Assembly (NCBI GenBank): GCA_016931295.1
Contig: JAFGEZ010000047.1
Location: 49,575 to 113,574 of the forward strand
Reading direction: 5' to 3'
DNA: 64,000 nucleotides
Origin: Candidatus Krumholzibacteriota bacterium
GTDB lineage: Bacteria > Krumholzibacteriota > Krumholzibacteriia > Krumholzibacteriales > Krumholzibacteriaceae
A program made the position numbers and the translations under genes. The notes beneath the pieces were generated by a model. The model was not told the DNA's origin. It made no database searches and saw only the letters and a program-made list of their open reading frames with translations. How positions within the stretch are numbered: position 1 is the first letter of the stretch; each line of letters starts with the position of its first letter. Of this stretch, positions 49,843 to 59,536 are shown in pieces.

Positions 49843-51446
49843 CCGCCCACCCCCTTCAGGGAGACCCCTGTCCAGCGCTGCCCGTTGAAGATGACGGGGA
49901 TTTGGTAGCCCTCGAGGCGGGGCGAGACGACCTCGTACCGGCGGGGAAACCACAGGAAGATCCACGGCGCGTCCCGGTAGACGATCTCCTCCGCTTCCCG
50001 GTAGAGTTTCGCGCGCTCGCCGTTTGCCGCCGCGGCGGCGGTGTCGAGAAGGGAATCGACGACGGCGTTCGCGTACCCCGTCCGGTTCCCTCCGCCTCCG
50101 CGGTTCGCCGAATAAAAGAGGGGTACGAGGAAATTCTCCGCGTCCGGGTAGTCGGCGAACCAGTCGAGGTAGAAGGCGTCGACGGCGCCGTTCGCGATCG
50201 CCTCCTTGAAGGCGCCCCACTCGCGCGTCACGAGCCGCGCCTGCACGCCGACGGCGGCGAGGTATCCCTGGACGCTCTCGAGTATCCGCCCGCCCTCGGG
50301 ATTGTCGCGCTGCCAGATCTCCATCTCGAAGCCGTCCGAAAGCCCCGCCTCGGCGAGCAGGCGCCGCGCGCGCGCCGGATCGTATGGATAGGCTTCCGCC
50401 TGCTCCGGCCAGGCGCGGAGCCCCGCGGGAACGACGCCCCTCGCCCGGCGGCCGGCCCCGAAGAGGATGCGGGCGATGATCGTCTCGACGTCGATCGCGT
50501 GGTTGAGGGCCCGCCGGACGCGCGGATCGTCGAGGGGGGGACGCTCGAGCGCCAGCCCGATGTAGACGACCCGCAGCTCCTCGGAGGAGAGGAGATCGAC
50601 GCCGGCCGTCCGCCACATCGCGAGCTCCGCCCGGGGCACCTCGAGGAGGTCGAGCCCGCCGACTTCGAACTCGGCGACGCGCGTCATCGCCTCGGGGATG
50701 ATCCGGAAGACAAGGCCCCCGACGATGGGACGGGGCAGCCCGAAGGGATTGGGGGAAAGCTCGACCTCGTCCCCCTCCCGCCATGCGCCGACGGTCCAGA
50801 TCCCCGCTCCCAGGGGCGCCCGGCCGTACGCGGCGCCGAGGCTGTCGGCGCGCCGGGAACACACGATTCCCGCGGCGGGCATCGCGAGCAGGGAGAGGAA
50901 GTGCGCCGCCGGGCGCTCGAGCCGGAAAGAAAGCGTCGAATCGTCCGGCGCCTCGATTTCCACCGCCTCCCACGCGCCCCCCGCGTGGAAGGCGGCGGCG
51001 CCGGCGACCGGCGCGAGCACCCACCAGCGGGGCGACCTTGTGTCGGGGGAAAGCAGCCTGCGGAAGGAGGCGGCGACGGCGGATGCCGTCACGGGCGTGC
51101 CGTCGGCGAATCGCCGTCCGGCGAGGACGAAGCGCCACGTCAGCCCGTCGGCCGAGACGCGCCAGCTCTTCGCCAGGTCGGCGACGAGCGCGCCGTCCTC
51201 GTCGAAGGCGACGAGACCGCCGTGGACGAGGGCGGCCAGCAGCCCGGAGGAATAGTCGACGGCGAAGGCCGGATCGGCCGTGGCCGGCTCCGTCTCGAGG
51301 GCGAGCTTGACGACGGAGGTCGCTTCCTCCGCGCCGCATCCCGCCACGAGGATCGCGGCGGCCACGCCGATCGCGGCGAAGATGGCCGATCGCCGCCCGT
51401 TCCTAGATCGGGCGGGATTCGAGGAGCCTGTAATCCCCCGTGCCAA
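49839..51446 (-). CDS. peptide ABC transporter substrate-binding lipoprotein (transporter 2)
   Basis: This protein of about 535 residues is a family 5 solute-binding protein: 'WRVSADGLTWRFVLAGRRFADGTPVTAS' (part), 'RAPLGAGIWTV', 'DDPRVRRALNHAIDVETI' and 'YLDWFADYPDAENFL'. The lipobox LVAGC ends the signal peptide. The start is uncertain: no ATG or GTG precedes a plausible signal peptide. TTG at 51446 has a GAGGA site 5 nt upstream and gives a long basic n-region with an Arg-Arg pair (NGRRSAIF). It would overlap the end of the GWxTD gene by 44 bp. Confidence 0.8.
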   Translation of the reverse strand: MARGITGSSNPARSRNGRRSAIFAAIGVAAAILVAGCGAEEATSVVKLALETEPATADPAFAVDYSSGLLAALVHGGLVAFDEDGALVADLAKSWRVSADGLTWRFVLAGRRFADGTPVTASAVAASFRRLLSPDTRSPRWWVLAPVAGAAAFHAGGAWEAVEIEAPDDSTLSFRLERPAAHFLSLLAMPAAGIVCSRRADSLGAAYGRAPLGAGIWTVGAWREGDEVELSPNPFGLPRPIVGGLVFRIIPEAMTRVAEFEVGGLDLLEVPRAELAMWRTAGVDLLSSEELRVVYIGLALERPPLDDPRVRRALNHAIDVETIIARILFGAGRRARGVVPAGLRAWPEQAEAYPYDPARARRLLAEAGLSDGFEMEIWQRDNPEGGRILESVQGYLAAVGVQARLVTREWGAFKEAIANGAVDAFYLDWFADYPDAENFLVPLFYSANRGGGGNRTGYANAVVDSLLDTAAAAANGERAKLYREAEEIVYRDAPWIFLWFPRRYEVVSPRLEGYQIPVIFNGQRWTGVSLKGVGG

Positions 51447-52710
51447 TCGAGTCCTCGAAGAGGAACATGATGTCCCAGTTGAAGTAGTACCAGGCCAGGT
51501 AGCCCCGCCCGTACGCCCGGTCCGAACCCTCGCGGATGTCGTCCGGCCTGCCGTACCGCATCCAGACCCTGCCCCGGTCGGATTTCCAGCCCGCGCCGTG
51601 ATCCGAGAAATTGCGCATGACGTGGCGGAGCCGGAAAAGGAATTCCCCCTCGTCGGCCGGGTGGGGCCCTTCGCGTTCCCCCGACCGGGCGAGCCAGAAA
51701 CGGCGCCATGCCTCCATCCGTTCCTCCGGCGCGGCGGCGGCGAGACGGGCAATCTCCTCGTCGTTTGCGAAGAGGGAGAGGATATCGAGGAGCTCGTCGA
51801 ACTGCGAGACGAGGATGCCGCGGCCGAGGACGACGGTGAACCGTCCCTTCGTCGTCACGCGCTCGTCGGTCCCCGGGATCTCGACGGCGGTCTCGACGGT
51901 GTATTCCCCGATCGGAAGGAGGTCCGTGCCGAGATCGAGACAGATCCTCCCGTGTCCCCCGCGCGTGATATCGCCGCGCTTCCGGCTGTAGAGGATGGCG
52001 GGGCCGCGGTATTCGCTGATCCGCACGGAGATGACGTACTCGCGGATCTCGTCGGTCGGATCGGGGATGATCATGTCGTGGGCGATGCGCGGCCAGCTGT
52101 CGAGGCCGGCGTAGACGGCGTCGTTGTTCGACTCGAAGCGCCCATCCCCCTCCGGATCGCAGACGGAGATGGCGATCTCGCCTCCCGGCGGCGGTTCGGC
52201 GGCGGGGCCGACCGGCGAGTAGAAAACCGGGTCGCCGAGCTCGAGCCGCCCCTCCTTCCTGCCGAGCATCCTGATCCGCCGTTCCCGGTAGAATCGGCGG
52301 TCGGTGCCGATCACCTCGATCGTCACGCGGGCCGTGTATTCGCCGGGCGGCACGTCGAAGGTGCGGCGGGAGACGGCCTGGACGGCGGGGGCGCGCGTCT
52401 CGTCGTAGCTTTCGACGCCGAGCTCCTCCTCCCAGACGTCGCCGCGGACCTGCCGGCCTTTTCGATCCCTGAGATCCATGTAGACGCGGTAGGAGGCGCG
52501 GAACCCGCCCGGCGTCCTGAAGAAGACGAGGCGCCGGTACGGCACCGTCGCGCCGAGGACGAGCACCGTCCGGCCGTCGGGATCGTACTGCTGCCCGACG
52601 AGCAGCTCGAACGCGGATTGCCGCTCCGGCGAAGCGTACTGGCCGGAGAGGGGCGCCGCCGCGATGGAGAGCAAGGCCGCGACCGCCGCGACCCGGATCG
52701 ATCGTCTCAT
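51403..52710 (-). CDS. exported GWxTD-domain protein
   Basis: This 435-residue protein has a signal peptide (MRRSIRVAAVAALLSIAAAPLSG). Two beta-rich domains follow, then a C-terminal GWxTD domain: 'FWLARSGE' and 'GAGWKSDRGRVWMRYGRPDDI' (part quoted) with 'YLAWYYFNWDIMFLFED'. The GWxTD family is found in Acidobacteria and FCB-type phyla; function is unknown. ATG at 52710 has a GGAG site; an in-frame ATG at 52737 is an alternative. It lies between the MacAB-like system and peptide transporter 2. Confidence 0.82.
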   Translation of the reverse strand: MRRSIRVAAVAALLSIAAAPLSGQYASPERQSAFELLVGQQYDPDGRTVLVLGATVPYRRLVFFRTPGGFRASYRVYMDLRDRKGRQVRGDVWEEELGVESYDETRAPAVQAVSRRTFDVPPGEYTARVTIEVIGTDRRFYRERRIRMLGRKEGRLELGDPVFYSPVGPAAEPPPGGEIAISVCDPEGDGRFESNNDAVYAGLDSWPRIAHDMIIPDPTDEIREYVISVRISEYRGPAILYSRKRGDITRGGHGRICLDLGTDLLPIGEYTVETAVEIPGTDERVTTKGRFTVVLGRGILVSQFDELLDILSLFANDEEIARLAAAAPEERMEAWRRFWLARSGEREGPHPADEGEFLFRLRHVMRNFSDHGAGWKSDRGRVWMRYGRPDDIREGSDRAYGRGYLAWYYFNWDIMFLFEDSIGTGDYRLLESRPI

Positions 52711-52800
52711 CTTCGACTCCGCGAAACTCGGGTACATGATGACCGTCTCGATACGAGTATAGGTGCGTCCGCGGCCCGAGGCAACCGCGAATCACCCCCG

Positions 52801-54072
52801 TCACTCGTAGTGGAGGGCGGTGATCGGATCCATCTTCGCCGCCCGGTTCGCCGGGTACATCCCGAAGATGATCCCGATGGATGCGGAGAAGACGAATGCC
52901 ACGATGACCCAGAGGAAGGGAACCGCGTAGGGGAAATGGATGAGGTTGGCGACGCCCCGCGCGGCGAGGAGCCCGAGAACGATCCCGATGAAACCGCCGA
53001 CGCCGGTCAGGGTGGCGGCCTCGATGAGGAACTGCGTGAGGATGTCGCTCCGCCTCGCGCCGGTGGCCATGCGTATGCCCACCTCGCGCGTCCGTTCGGT
53101 CACCGAGATCAGCATGATGTTCATCACGCCGATCCCCCCGACCATCAGGCCGATCGACGAGATGACGACGAGTACGAGCGCGATTCCCTTCGTGATGTTC
53201 TCCAGCATCTCCTTGAAGGTCTCGGAGGTCGTCACGTGGAAGTCGTTCTCCTCCCCGGGCGCGACCTTCCTGAGGACGCGCAACAGCGCGATCGTCTCCT
53301 CCCGGCCCTCTTCGATCGTGAATTCGGGCTTCACCGTCAGGGCGATCTGGTAATCGTCGTACCGGCCCGACAGATCCTTCTCGTAGCTCGTGTAGGGAAC
53401 GACGGCGAAGTTGTCGCCGATGGCGCCGAGTATGTGCTCGCGGGACTGCATCGTCCCGACGACCTCGTACTCGTGGTTGGCGATGCGGACCCGCTTGCCG
53501 ACCGGATCACGGTTGGGAAAGAGATCCGTGGCGGGACCGTAGCCGAGCACGACGACACGGCGCTTCTTCTCGACCTCGAAATCGGTGAAGAACCGCCCCT
53601 CGTCGAGATTCAAACTGAAGAGATAGGCGAAGTTGGGCGTCGAGCCGACCACCTGCATCAGGTTGGTCCTCTCCCCCTCGTACCGGAGCACCCGCATGTT
53701 CTGGGGATCGATCTGGATGTCGACGCGGTCCACCGTGCCGAGTTCGGCGATGGCGGCGGCGTCCTCCGGGGTGAGCTGCTTGCGGCGCAGGCGATCCCGT
53801 TCGTCCCCGCCCTCCATCGGATCGAAGCGGGTGATGTAGAGGTAGGGCCGGTTGGCCGAGAGGATGTCCCCCTCGATCCGTTTCCCGAGCCCCGTGAGAA
53901 CGGTGACCATCGCGAGGACGGTCGTCACGCCGATGGCGACCCCGACGATGAGCAGCGAGGATCGCAGGCGGTGCGTCCTGATGACCTCGAACGCCTGCCT
54001 GACGTTCTCCCGCCACACCTGGCCGCCCCGGCCCCGCAGGACGCCGTTCGTGGAATCGGTTCGTTCCGGCAT
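52801..54072 (-). CDS. MacB-type ABC permease (second of pair)
   Basis: This 423-residue protein has a MacB_PCD periplasmic domain between one N-terminal helix (about residues 38-60) and three C-terminal helices. Family motifs are 'VGGIGVMNIMLISVTERTREVGIR' (part) and 'GARRSDILTQFLIEA'. In MacB and LolCE-like systems such permeases use ATP to move substrates in the periplasm. It ends 'DPITALHYE', the twin of the next permease's 'DPVVALHHE'. No ATPase domain is fused. Confidence 0.88.
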   Translation of the reverse strand: MPERTDSTNGVLRGRGGQVWRENVRQAFEVIRTHRLRSSLLIVGVAIGVTTVLAMVTVLTGLGKRIEGDILSANRPYLYITRFDPMEGGDERDRLRRKQLTPEDAAAIAELGTVDRVDIQIDPQNMRVLRYEGERTNLMQVVGSTPNFAYLFSLNLDEGRFFTDFEVEKKRRVVVLGYGPATDLFPNRDPVGKRVRIANHEYEVVGTMQSREHILGAIGDNFAVVPYTSYEKDLSGRYDDYQIALTVKPEFTIEEGREETIALLRVLRKVAPGEENDFHVTTSETFKEMLENITKGIALVLVVISSIGLMVGGIGVMNIMLISVTERTREVGIRMATGARRSDILTQFLIEAATLTGVGGFIGIVLGLLAARGVANLIHFPYAVPFLWVIVAFVFSASIGIIFGMYPANRAAKMDPITALHYE

Positions 54073-54079
54073 GGCCGTC

Positions 54080-55327
54080 CTACTCGTGGTGAAGCGCGAC
54101 GACGGGATCGAGTCCCGCCGCGCGGCCCGCCGGGTAGGTCCCGAAGACCAGCCCGATCATGAAAGTGACGATCAGACCCGCGGCGATCGACCACGGGGCG
54201 ATCAGGTACGGCAGCGGCGTGAGCAGGGAGATCACCGCCGCGATCGTGAATCCGACCAGGATGCCGATCGTTCCGCCGACGATCGAGAGCGTGACCGATT
54301 CCACGATGAACTGCCAGAGAATATGCGAGCGCCGCGCCCCGAGCGCCTTGCGCAGCCCGATCTCCCTCGTCCGCTCAGTCACGGAGACGAGCATGACGTT
54401 CATGAGGACGACCCCGCCCACGACGAGCGCGATGGAGACGATGAAGATCAAGGCGTTGAAGATCGAGGTCGAGATCTTCTCCCACAGGGAAACGAGCTGC
54501 TGCGAAGTGGATATGGAGAAATCGTTTTTCTCGAGCGGCCGCAGCCGGTGGCGGATCCGCATCGCCATCGTCGCCTCGTCGATCGCGTCCTCCAGTGCGG
54601 TGATGTCCTCCGATTTCACCTTGATCTCGAGCGACGTGCGCGCACCGTACAGCTTGAGAAAGGCGTTGACCGGAACGTAGACGAAGCGGTTCCGCGACTC
54701 TCCCATGACCGTGCCCATGTCCTCGACGACGCCGATGACCCGGAAATGCTTGCCGCCGATCTTGATCTTCCGTCCGATCGGCTCCCGTACGCCGAAGAGG
54801 CGCTCGTAGACCTCCCATCCGAGCACGGCGACGGCGGCGCTCCGCTCGTTTTCGAGCCGCGAGATGTGGCGGCCGACCTTGAGAGGCGCCTTCTCGATCA
54901 TCGGGTATTCCGCCGAACGGCCCCTGATCGCGATCCCCTCCGCCGTCTCGTTTCCGAAGACGACGTTGTCAGTCGCGCTGGCCGCCGCCCCGATCTGCGA
55001 GGCGGAGTGAACGGACTCCCGCACGTGCTCGACGTCGCTCATGCGGATGACCGGATTGCGGGCGATCGCCTCGAGAAAGCTGTCGAGATCGGTGATCGCC
55101 TCGAAGAAGTTGATCCGCTCGATCGTGAAGACGTTGCTCCCCTCGTCGGCGACCTCCTCCCGCACGTACTCGTCGATGCCGCCGATCAACGAGACGACGG
55201 CGATGACGGACATCGTGCCGACGATGTTGCCGAGGAGCGTGAGAAACGTGCGCAGCTTGTTCTCGCGGAGCGCGCCGAGCGCGATCCGCACGCCCTGGAA
55301 GATCAGCAGCGCCGGTCGGCCCTTCAT
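54080..55327 (-). CDS. MacB-type ABC permease (first of pair)
   Basis: This 415-residue protein has the same layout as the gene that follows: an N-terminal helix, the MacB_PCD domain and C-terminal helices with 'VGGVVLMNVMLVSVTERTREIGLR' (part) and 'GARRSHILWQFIVES'. It starts by overlapping the adaptor gene stop (ATGA). With its paralogue it may form a heterodimer. Confidence 0.88.
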   Translation of the reverse strand: MKGRPALLIFQGVRIALGALRENKLRTFLTLLGNIVGTMSVIAVVSLIGGIDEYVREEVADEGSNVFTIERINFFEAITDLDSFLEAIARNPVIRMSDVEHVRESVHSASQIGAAASATDNVVFGNETAEGIAIRGRSAEYPMIEKAPLKVGRHISRLENERSAAVAVLGWEVYERLFGVREPIGRKIKIGGKHFRVIGVVEDMGTVMGESRNRFVYVPVNAFLKLYGARTSLEIKVKSEDITALEDAIDEATMAMRIRHRLRPLEKNDFSISTSQQLVSLWEKISTSIFNALIFIVSIALVVGGVVLMNVMLVSVTERTREIGLRKALGARRSHILWQFIVESVTLSIVGGTIGILVGFTIAAVISLLTPLPYLIAPWSIAAGLIVTFMIGLVFGTYPAGRAAGLDPVVALHHE

Positions 55328-56544
55328 CTCTTCGCGGCCTTCCGGGCGACCTTCACCCGCTGGCCGTCGCCGAGATCCCTGATCGCCCTGAAATTCCCGC
55401 TGACGACCTCTTCTTTCTCATCGAGCCCCGAGACGACCTCGAAGTGCTGCTGGCTCGATATGCCGACATCGATCGGACGGAACCGGGCCCTGCCGCCCGT
55501 GACGACGAAGACGCCCTCGATCTCCTCCTCGGCGTCGACGCCGGTCGAATCGGCGAGCGCCTCGATGTCCTTGCGCCGCCGGACCGTCAAACTCTGTATG
55601 GGGATCGTCAGGGCGCTGTCCTTCTCGGCGACGGTGATCTCCGCGTCCGCCGAGAGCCCCGGCCTGACGCTGACGATCGAATCGATGACGGTGATCACCA
55701 CCTTGAAGTCCACCCCCTGCTGTCCCGCCGTCGACGCGGAGAGTATCGGGCTGTTGCCGATCTCCGTCACCTCGCCGGCGTAGGTCGTGTCGGGGAAGGC
55801 GTCGAGCGTGATCTCGGCCCGGTCGCCGAGATTGATGTGGACGACCTCGGTCTCGTCGACCTCGACCTCCGCCTCGATCGTCGACAGGTCGGCGATCGTG
55901 AGGAGCACGGTGCCGGGGATGTTCGTCGTCCCCATGATCGCCGTCTCTCCCTCCTCGACGTTCAGCCGTGTCACGATCCCGTCCATCTCGGCCTCAATCG
56001 TGACCTCGTCGAGATTGTGGCGGGCGCTCTTCAGGTTGGCCTCGTACTGCTCGATCTGGTGTTTCGTGGCCTGGTGGGCGGCGACGGCCACCTCGTACGC
56101 CGTCCGCGTCGTCTCCACCTCCTGCTCGGTGAGATAGCCCCGCTCGGAGAGCGGCCCCGAGCGGTCGAGGTCGCTCTTCGCCTGCTGGACCTGGGCCCAG
56201 GAGCGACGCTCCTCGGCGCGGGCCGCCGAGAGGGACGCCTCGAGCTGGCCCACGATCGACTCGAGCTGGATTGGATCGATCTGGAGCAGGAACTGGCCGC
56301 GGCGGACGACGTCGCCCTCCTCGACGGCCACGCGCGTGACCTTCCCCATGCTCCGCGCGCTGACGTCGACCTGCCGTTTCGGCCGGATCGACCCGGACGC
56401 CGAGATGACCATCGATATGTCTCTGCGCGAGACGACCTCCGTCTGCACGGAGACGGCGCGCCCTCCCCGGGCGCGGAGATTGACGATGACGAGCACGGCG
56501 ATCACCACGGCGATCGCCGCGAAAATCAGGATCCGCTTCTTCAT
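55324..56544 (-). CDS. MacA/HlyD-type periplasmic adaptor protein
   Basis: This 406-residue protein has one N-terminal membrane helix, a lipoyl/barrel-sandwich domain split by an alpha-helical hairpin ('QLEASLSAARAEERRSWAQV' onward) and 'VTRLNVEEGETAIMG'. These mark membrane-fusion adaptors of tripartite pumps. It links the MacB-like permeases to TolC. The hairpin is long enough to contact an outer-membrane channel. It ends with a 4-bp overlap into the first permease. Confidence 0.9.
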   Translation of the reverse strand: MKKRILIFAAIAVVIAVLVIVNLRARGGRAVSVQTEVVSRRDISMVISASGSIRPKRQVDVSARSMGKVTRVAVEEGDVVRRGQFLLQIDPIQLESIVGQLEASLSAARAEERRSWAQVQQAKSDLDRSGPLSERGYLTEQEVETTRTAYEVAVAAHQATKHQIEQYEANLKSARHNLDEVTIEAEMDGIVTRLNVEEGETAIMGTTNIPGTVLLTIADLSTIEAEVEVDETEVVHINLGDRAEITLDAFPDTTYAGEVTEIGNSPILSASTAGQQGVDFKVVITVIDSIVSVRPGLSADAEITVAEKDSALTIPIQSLTVRRRKDIEALADSTGVDAEEEIEGVFVVTGGRARFRPIDVGISSQQHFEVVSGLDEKEEVVSGNFRAIRDLGDGQRVKVARKAAKR

Positions 56545-56601
56545 TGATCCCCCTTACCTTCGCGGTCCGCGATCGGAGCGTCCCCGGCGCCCCCGGAGCG
56601 G

Positions 56602-57282
56602 TCAGTTCATCCGTCTGTCGAACTCGATCCTGCCGTCGAGGAGCCTGATCACGCGTTTCGAATGCTTCGCGATGTGCTCCTCGTGCGTCACCATCACGAT
56701 CGTGTTCCCCGCCGCGTAGATGGAGTCGAAGATCTGCATGATCTCCTGGCCCGTCTTCGAGTCGAGGTTGCCCGTCGGTTCGTCGGCGAGGATGATGGAC
56801 GGCCGGTTGACCAGCGCCCGCGCGATCGCGACCCGCTGGCGCTGGCCGCCGGAGAGCTCGTTCGGCCTGTGCAGCGCACGATCGCCGAGGCCCACGCGAT
56901 CGAGGGCCTCCGTGGCGCGCCTGCGCCGCTCGGCCGCGCCCACGCCACCGTAGATGAGCGGCAGCTCGACGTTCTGGAGAGCGGTTGCACGCGGCAGGAG
57001 ATTGAAGGTCTGGAAGACGAACCCGATCTCCTTGTTCCGTATGTAGGCCAGATCGTCGTCGCTGAGGTTGCTCACCTCCTGCCCGTTGAGCCAGTACCGC
57101 CCGTCCGTGGGCGTGTCGAGGCATCCGAGGATGTTCATGAACGTCGATTTCCCCGAGCCGGACGGCCCCATGACGGCGACGTACTCGTTCTCGGCGATAT
57201 CGAGATCGACGCCGGCGACCGCCTCGATCCGCTGCACGCCGACCTCGTATATCTTCCTGACTTGCTCGACCTTGATCAGCAT
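56602..57282 (-). CDS. ABC transporter ATPase, MacB/LolD type
   Basis: This 226-residue ATPase has Walker [10 protein letters not shown] (39-47), Q-loop '[21 protein letters not shown]' (part), signature LSGGQ (143-147), Walker B 'ILADEPTG' (164-171) and the switch His in 'VTHEEH'. It powers the two MacB-type permeases, which lack fused ATPase domains. It follows tolC-like at 28 bp. Confidence 0.95.
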   Translation of the reverse strand: MLIKVEQVRKIYEVGVQRIEAVAGVDLDIAENEYVAVMGPSGSGKSTFMNILGCLDTPTDGRYWLNGQEVSNLSDDDLAYIRNKEIGFVFQTFNLLPRATALQNVELPLIYGGVGAAERRRRATEALDRVGLGDRALHRPNELSGGQRQRVAIARALVNRPSIILADEPTGNLDSKTGQEIMQIFDSIYAAGNTIVMVTHEEHIAKHSKRVIRLLDGRIEFDRRMN

Positions 57283-57310
57283 GTTCCTCGCTCCCGGGAC
57301 CGCCGGTCCC

Positions 57311-58657
57311 TCATTCGTGCTTCTCGCGGCCGGTCGCCCTCGACAAATCGGCCACGGCGATCAGGTAATCGCATTTCGCCTCGATGACGTCCGCCTTCGC
57401 CTGCGTGAGGGCCACCTGCGCGTCGATCGTCTCGAGCATCGTTCCCGCCCCGACCCGGAAGCGCTCGTCGGCGAGCCGGAGATCCTCCATCGCCTGCTCG
57501 ACCGTCTCGGTGGCCACGTCGATCCGCTCCCGGGCCTCGCGGATGCTGAAGAGCAGGCTCTTGATCTCGCGCACCGCGTCGAGACGGGCGTTCTCCAGGT
57601 CGTACTCGGCGATACGCTCGTTCGCCCGGGCGGTCCGCACGTTCGAGGCCGTCCGGAACCGGTCGAACAGATTGATCGAGACGTACCCGGTGACGCTCCA
57701 CTGGTACTCGTTCTTGAAGAAGTTCAGGTTGTCGGCCATTTCGCGGTCATTCCACAGGTAGCTGAAATTCGCCCCGATCGTCGGCAGCCAGCCGCTTCTC
57801 GCGCCGGAGACGTCCGCCCGAGTCGCGCGGATCGTATGGCCGAGCGAGCGCAGGTCGGGGCGGTTCGCGAGAGCGAATGAGATCTCGTCCTGCTCGTCGG
57901 GTTCGACGAGCATGATCGTCATGGATGTGTCGACGGCGACTTGGCGGCTTTCGCGCATATTGAGCAGTTTCGCGAGGTCCTCCCGCGTGAGCTCGACCGC
58001 GTTCCGCGCCTGGATCAGGCCGAGCCGCGTGTTTGAGTGGCGGACGCGCGCCTTGAGGACGTCCGCCCGCGTGGCCGAGCCCACCTCGAGCAACGCCTCG
58101 GAACGGTCGAGGTTCTGCTTCGCCTGGTCGAGCGCCTCCGCCTGCACGAGCGCCAGCCTCCTGCTTCGCACGTGATCGTAGTATGCGCGGATCACCTGCG
58201 CGGCCAGCAAATCCTTCTCGTAGCGAAGGCGTTCGCCGGCGGCGTCGCGGTAACGCATCGCCGATCTGACGCCCGCGATCGAGGCGCCGCCGTCGAAGAG
58301 GGCGATGTCCGAATAGAACCGGAACGTGTAGCTCTCGTAGTCGAATCCCTCGTTCTGGACGGGACGCCCCTGCGCATCGAACTGGACCGAGGCCGACGGT
58401 CCGAACACCTGGTGGCCGGTATAGAAATCGACTCCGATGCTGGGCAGGAACCCCCCGTAGTTCATCAAGAGGTTGCTTTCCGATTTGCGGTAATTCTCCT
58501 CCGAGATCCCGATGCGCGGATTGTTCGCCAGCGCGATCCTCACGCACTCGTCGAGCGAGAGGCCTTCGGCGCCTGCGCCGCCCGCGGCGGCGAATAGGGC
58601 GAGCATGCAGAATCCGGCGATCAGGGCCGGGACCCGGGTGGCCGTGTGCTTCATCAT
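57311..58657 (-). CDS. TolC-family outer-membrane channel
   Basis: This 448-residue protein has a signal peptide (ending AGAEG) then two TolC-like halves of long helices and barrel strands: '[20 protein letters not shown]', '[18 protein letters not shown]', '[19 protein letters not shown]' and '[25 protein letters not shown]' (parts). It supplies the outer-membrane exit for the MacAB-like pump. Start is ATG 58657 or 58654; AAAGG lies 5 or 8 nt upstream. Confidence 0.9.
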   Translation of the reverse strand: MMKHTATRVPALIAGFCMLALFAAAGGAGAEGLSLDECVRIALANNPRIGISEENYRKSESNLLMNYGGFLPSIGVDFYTGHQVFGPSASVQFDAQGRPVQNEGFDYESYTFRFYSDIALFDGGASIAGVRSAMRYRDAAGERLRYEKDLLAAQVIRAYYDHVRSRRLALVQAEALDQAKQNLDRSEALLEVGSATRADVLKARVRHSNTRLGLIQARNAVELTREDLAKLLNMRESRQVAVDTSMTIMLVEPDEQDEISFALANRPDLRSLGHTIRATRADVSGARSGWLPTIGANFSYLWNDREMADNLNFFKNEYQWSVTGYVSINLFDRFRTASNVRTARANERIAEYDLENARLDAVREIKSLLFSIREARERIDVATETVEQAMEDLRLADERFRVGAGTMLETIDAQVALTQAKADVIEAKCDYLIAVADLSRATGREKHE

Positions 58658-58826
58658 CGACACCTTTCGTATCGCGTTCCCGCAACCGGTCGGCATGACC
58701 GGGCTCAACAGGAATACGGCCCGGCGGCGCCGCAGGTTTCAATCGGAAAGCCGTTGTTCCACATGTATATCACAGCCGCCGAACCCCCTCCACCGTAAAT
58801 CGCGGCTCCAACCCGAGCCAAACGGC

Positions 58827-58856
58827 AAAAAAAACGCCCGGCACGGAACCGGGCGT
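58827..58856 (-). terminator. intrinsic terminator after tonB
   Basis: An 8-bp stem (ACGCCCGG/CCGGGCGT, 7-nt loop) is followed by a run of eight T on the minus strand, 25 bp past the TonB-like stop. Confidence 0.9.
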
Positions 58857-58880
58857 CTCGGTATCGTCTGTGTCGCGGCG

Positions 58881-59513
58881 TCAGGAGCCGTGGATCCTGA
58901 ACCTGATGGGGATCGCCATGTGCGCGGGCACCGGCACGGTCCGCTGCTTCGCCGGCTTGAAGCGGAACTTCTTCGCCGCGGCGATCGCGGCCTTCTCCAT
59001 CGCCGGCGTCACGTCCGACTGGATGACGATGGCTTCCGCCACATCGCCCTTCTCGGTCACGAGCACCCGGATCAGGACGGTCCCCTCGATCCCCGCCTGC
59101 TGCGCGAGGGCCGGATAGGACGGGCTCACGAACTTGATCAAAACCGGCGGCTCGTCGAAGGCATAGAACTCCTGGGCCTGCTCGCTCGCGGGCGGCGGCG
59201 GCGGCGGAACGTCCTCGATGCTCTCGAAGCTCGTCGGCGCGATCTCCGCCTCCTCGTCCACCTCCTCGCCCTCCGCGGCCTCCATGGGGATCGCCGGCTG
59301 GGCGATCTCCTTCGGCGGAGGCGGGATATCGAACTGCTCGGGAAGATCGACGGCCTCGAAGTACTCTTCCTTGAGCACGTACGGCTTGAACTCGAATTGC
59401 GGCGTGAAGTAGAAGAGCAGGAAGTGGATCAGTATCGCCACAAGCAGAGAGTTGCGGAGATACCGGTTGTATCCCTTCTTGAATTCTACGTTTGCAACAG
59501 CTACAAGGGCCAC
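58881..59513 (-). CDS. TonB-like energy transducer
   Basis: This 210-residue protein has one membrane helix (about residues 22-38), an acidic proline-rich spacer ('DIPPPPKEI', 'DVPPPPPPASEQ') and a C-terminal TonB domain ('SPSYPALAQQAGIEGTVLIRVLV' part). It transmits proton-motive force from ExbB/ExbD to outer-membrane receptors. The start is GTG at 59513 with AAAGGGG upstream. It is the last gene of exbB-exbD-exbD-tonB. Confidence 0.92.
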   Translation of the reverse strand: MALVAVANVEFKKGYNRYLRNSLLVAILIHFLLFYFTPQFEFKPYVLKEEYFEAVDLPEQFDIPPPPKEIAQPAIPMEAAEGEEVDEEAEIAPTSFESIEDVPPPPPPASEQAQEFYAFDEPPVLIKFVSPSYPALAQQAGIEGTVLIRVLVTEKGDVAEAIVIQSDVTPAMEKAAIAAAKKFRFKPAKQRTVPVPAHMAIPIRFRIHGS

Positions 59514-59536
59514 CCTGCTACCCCTTTATTCGGTTG

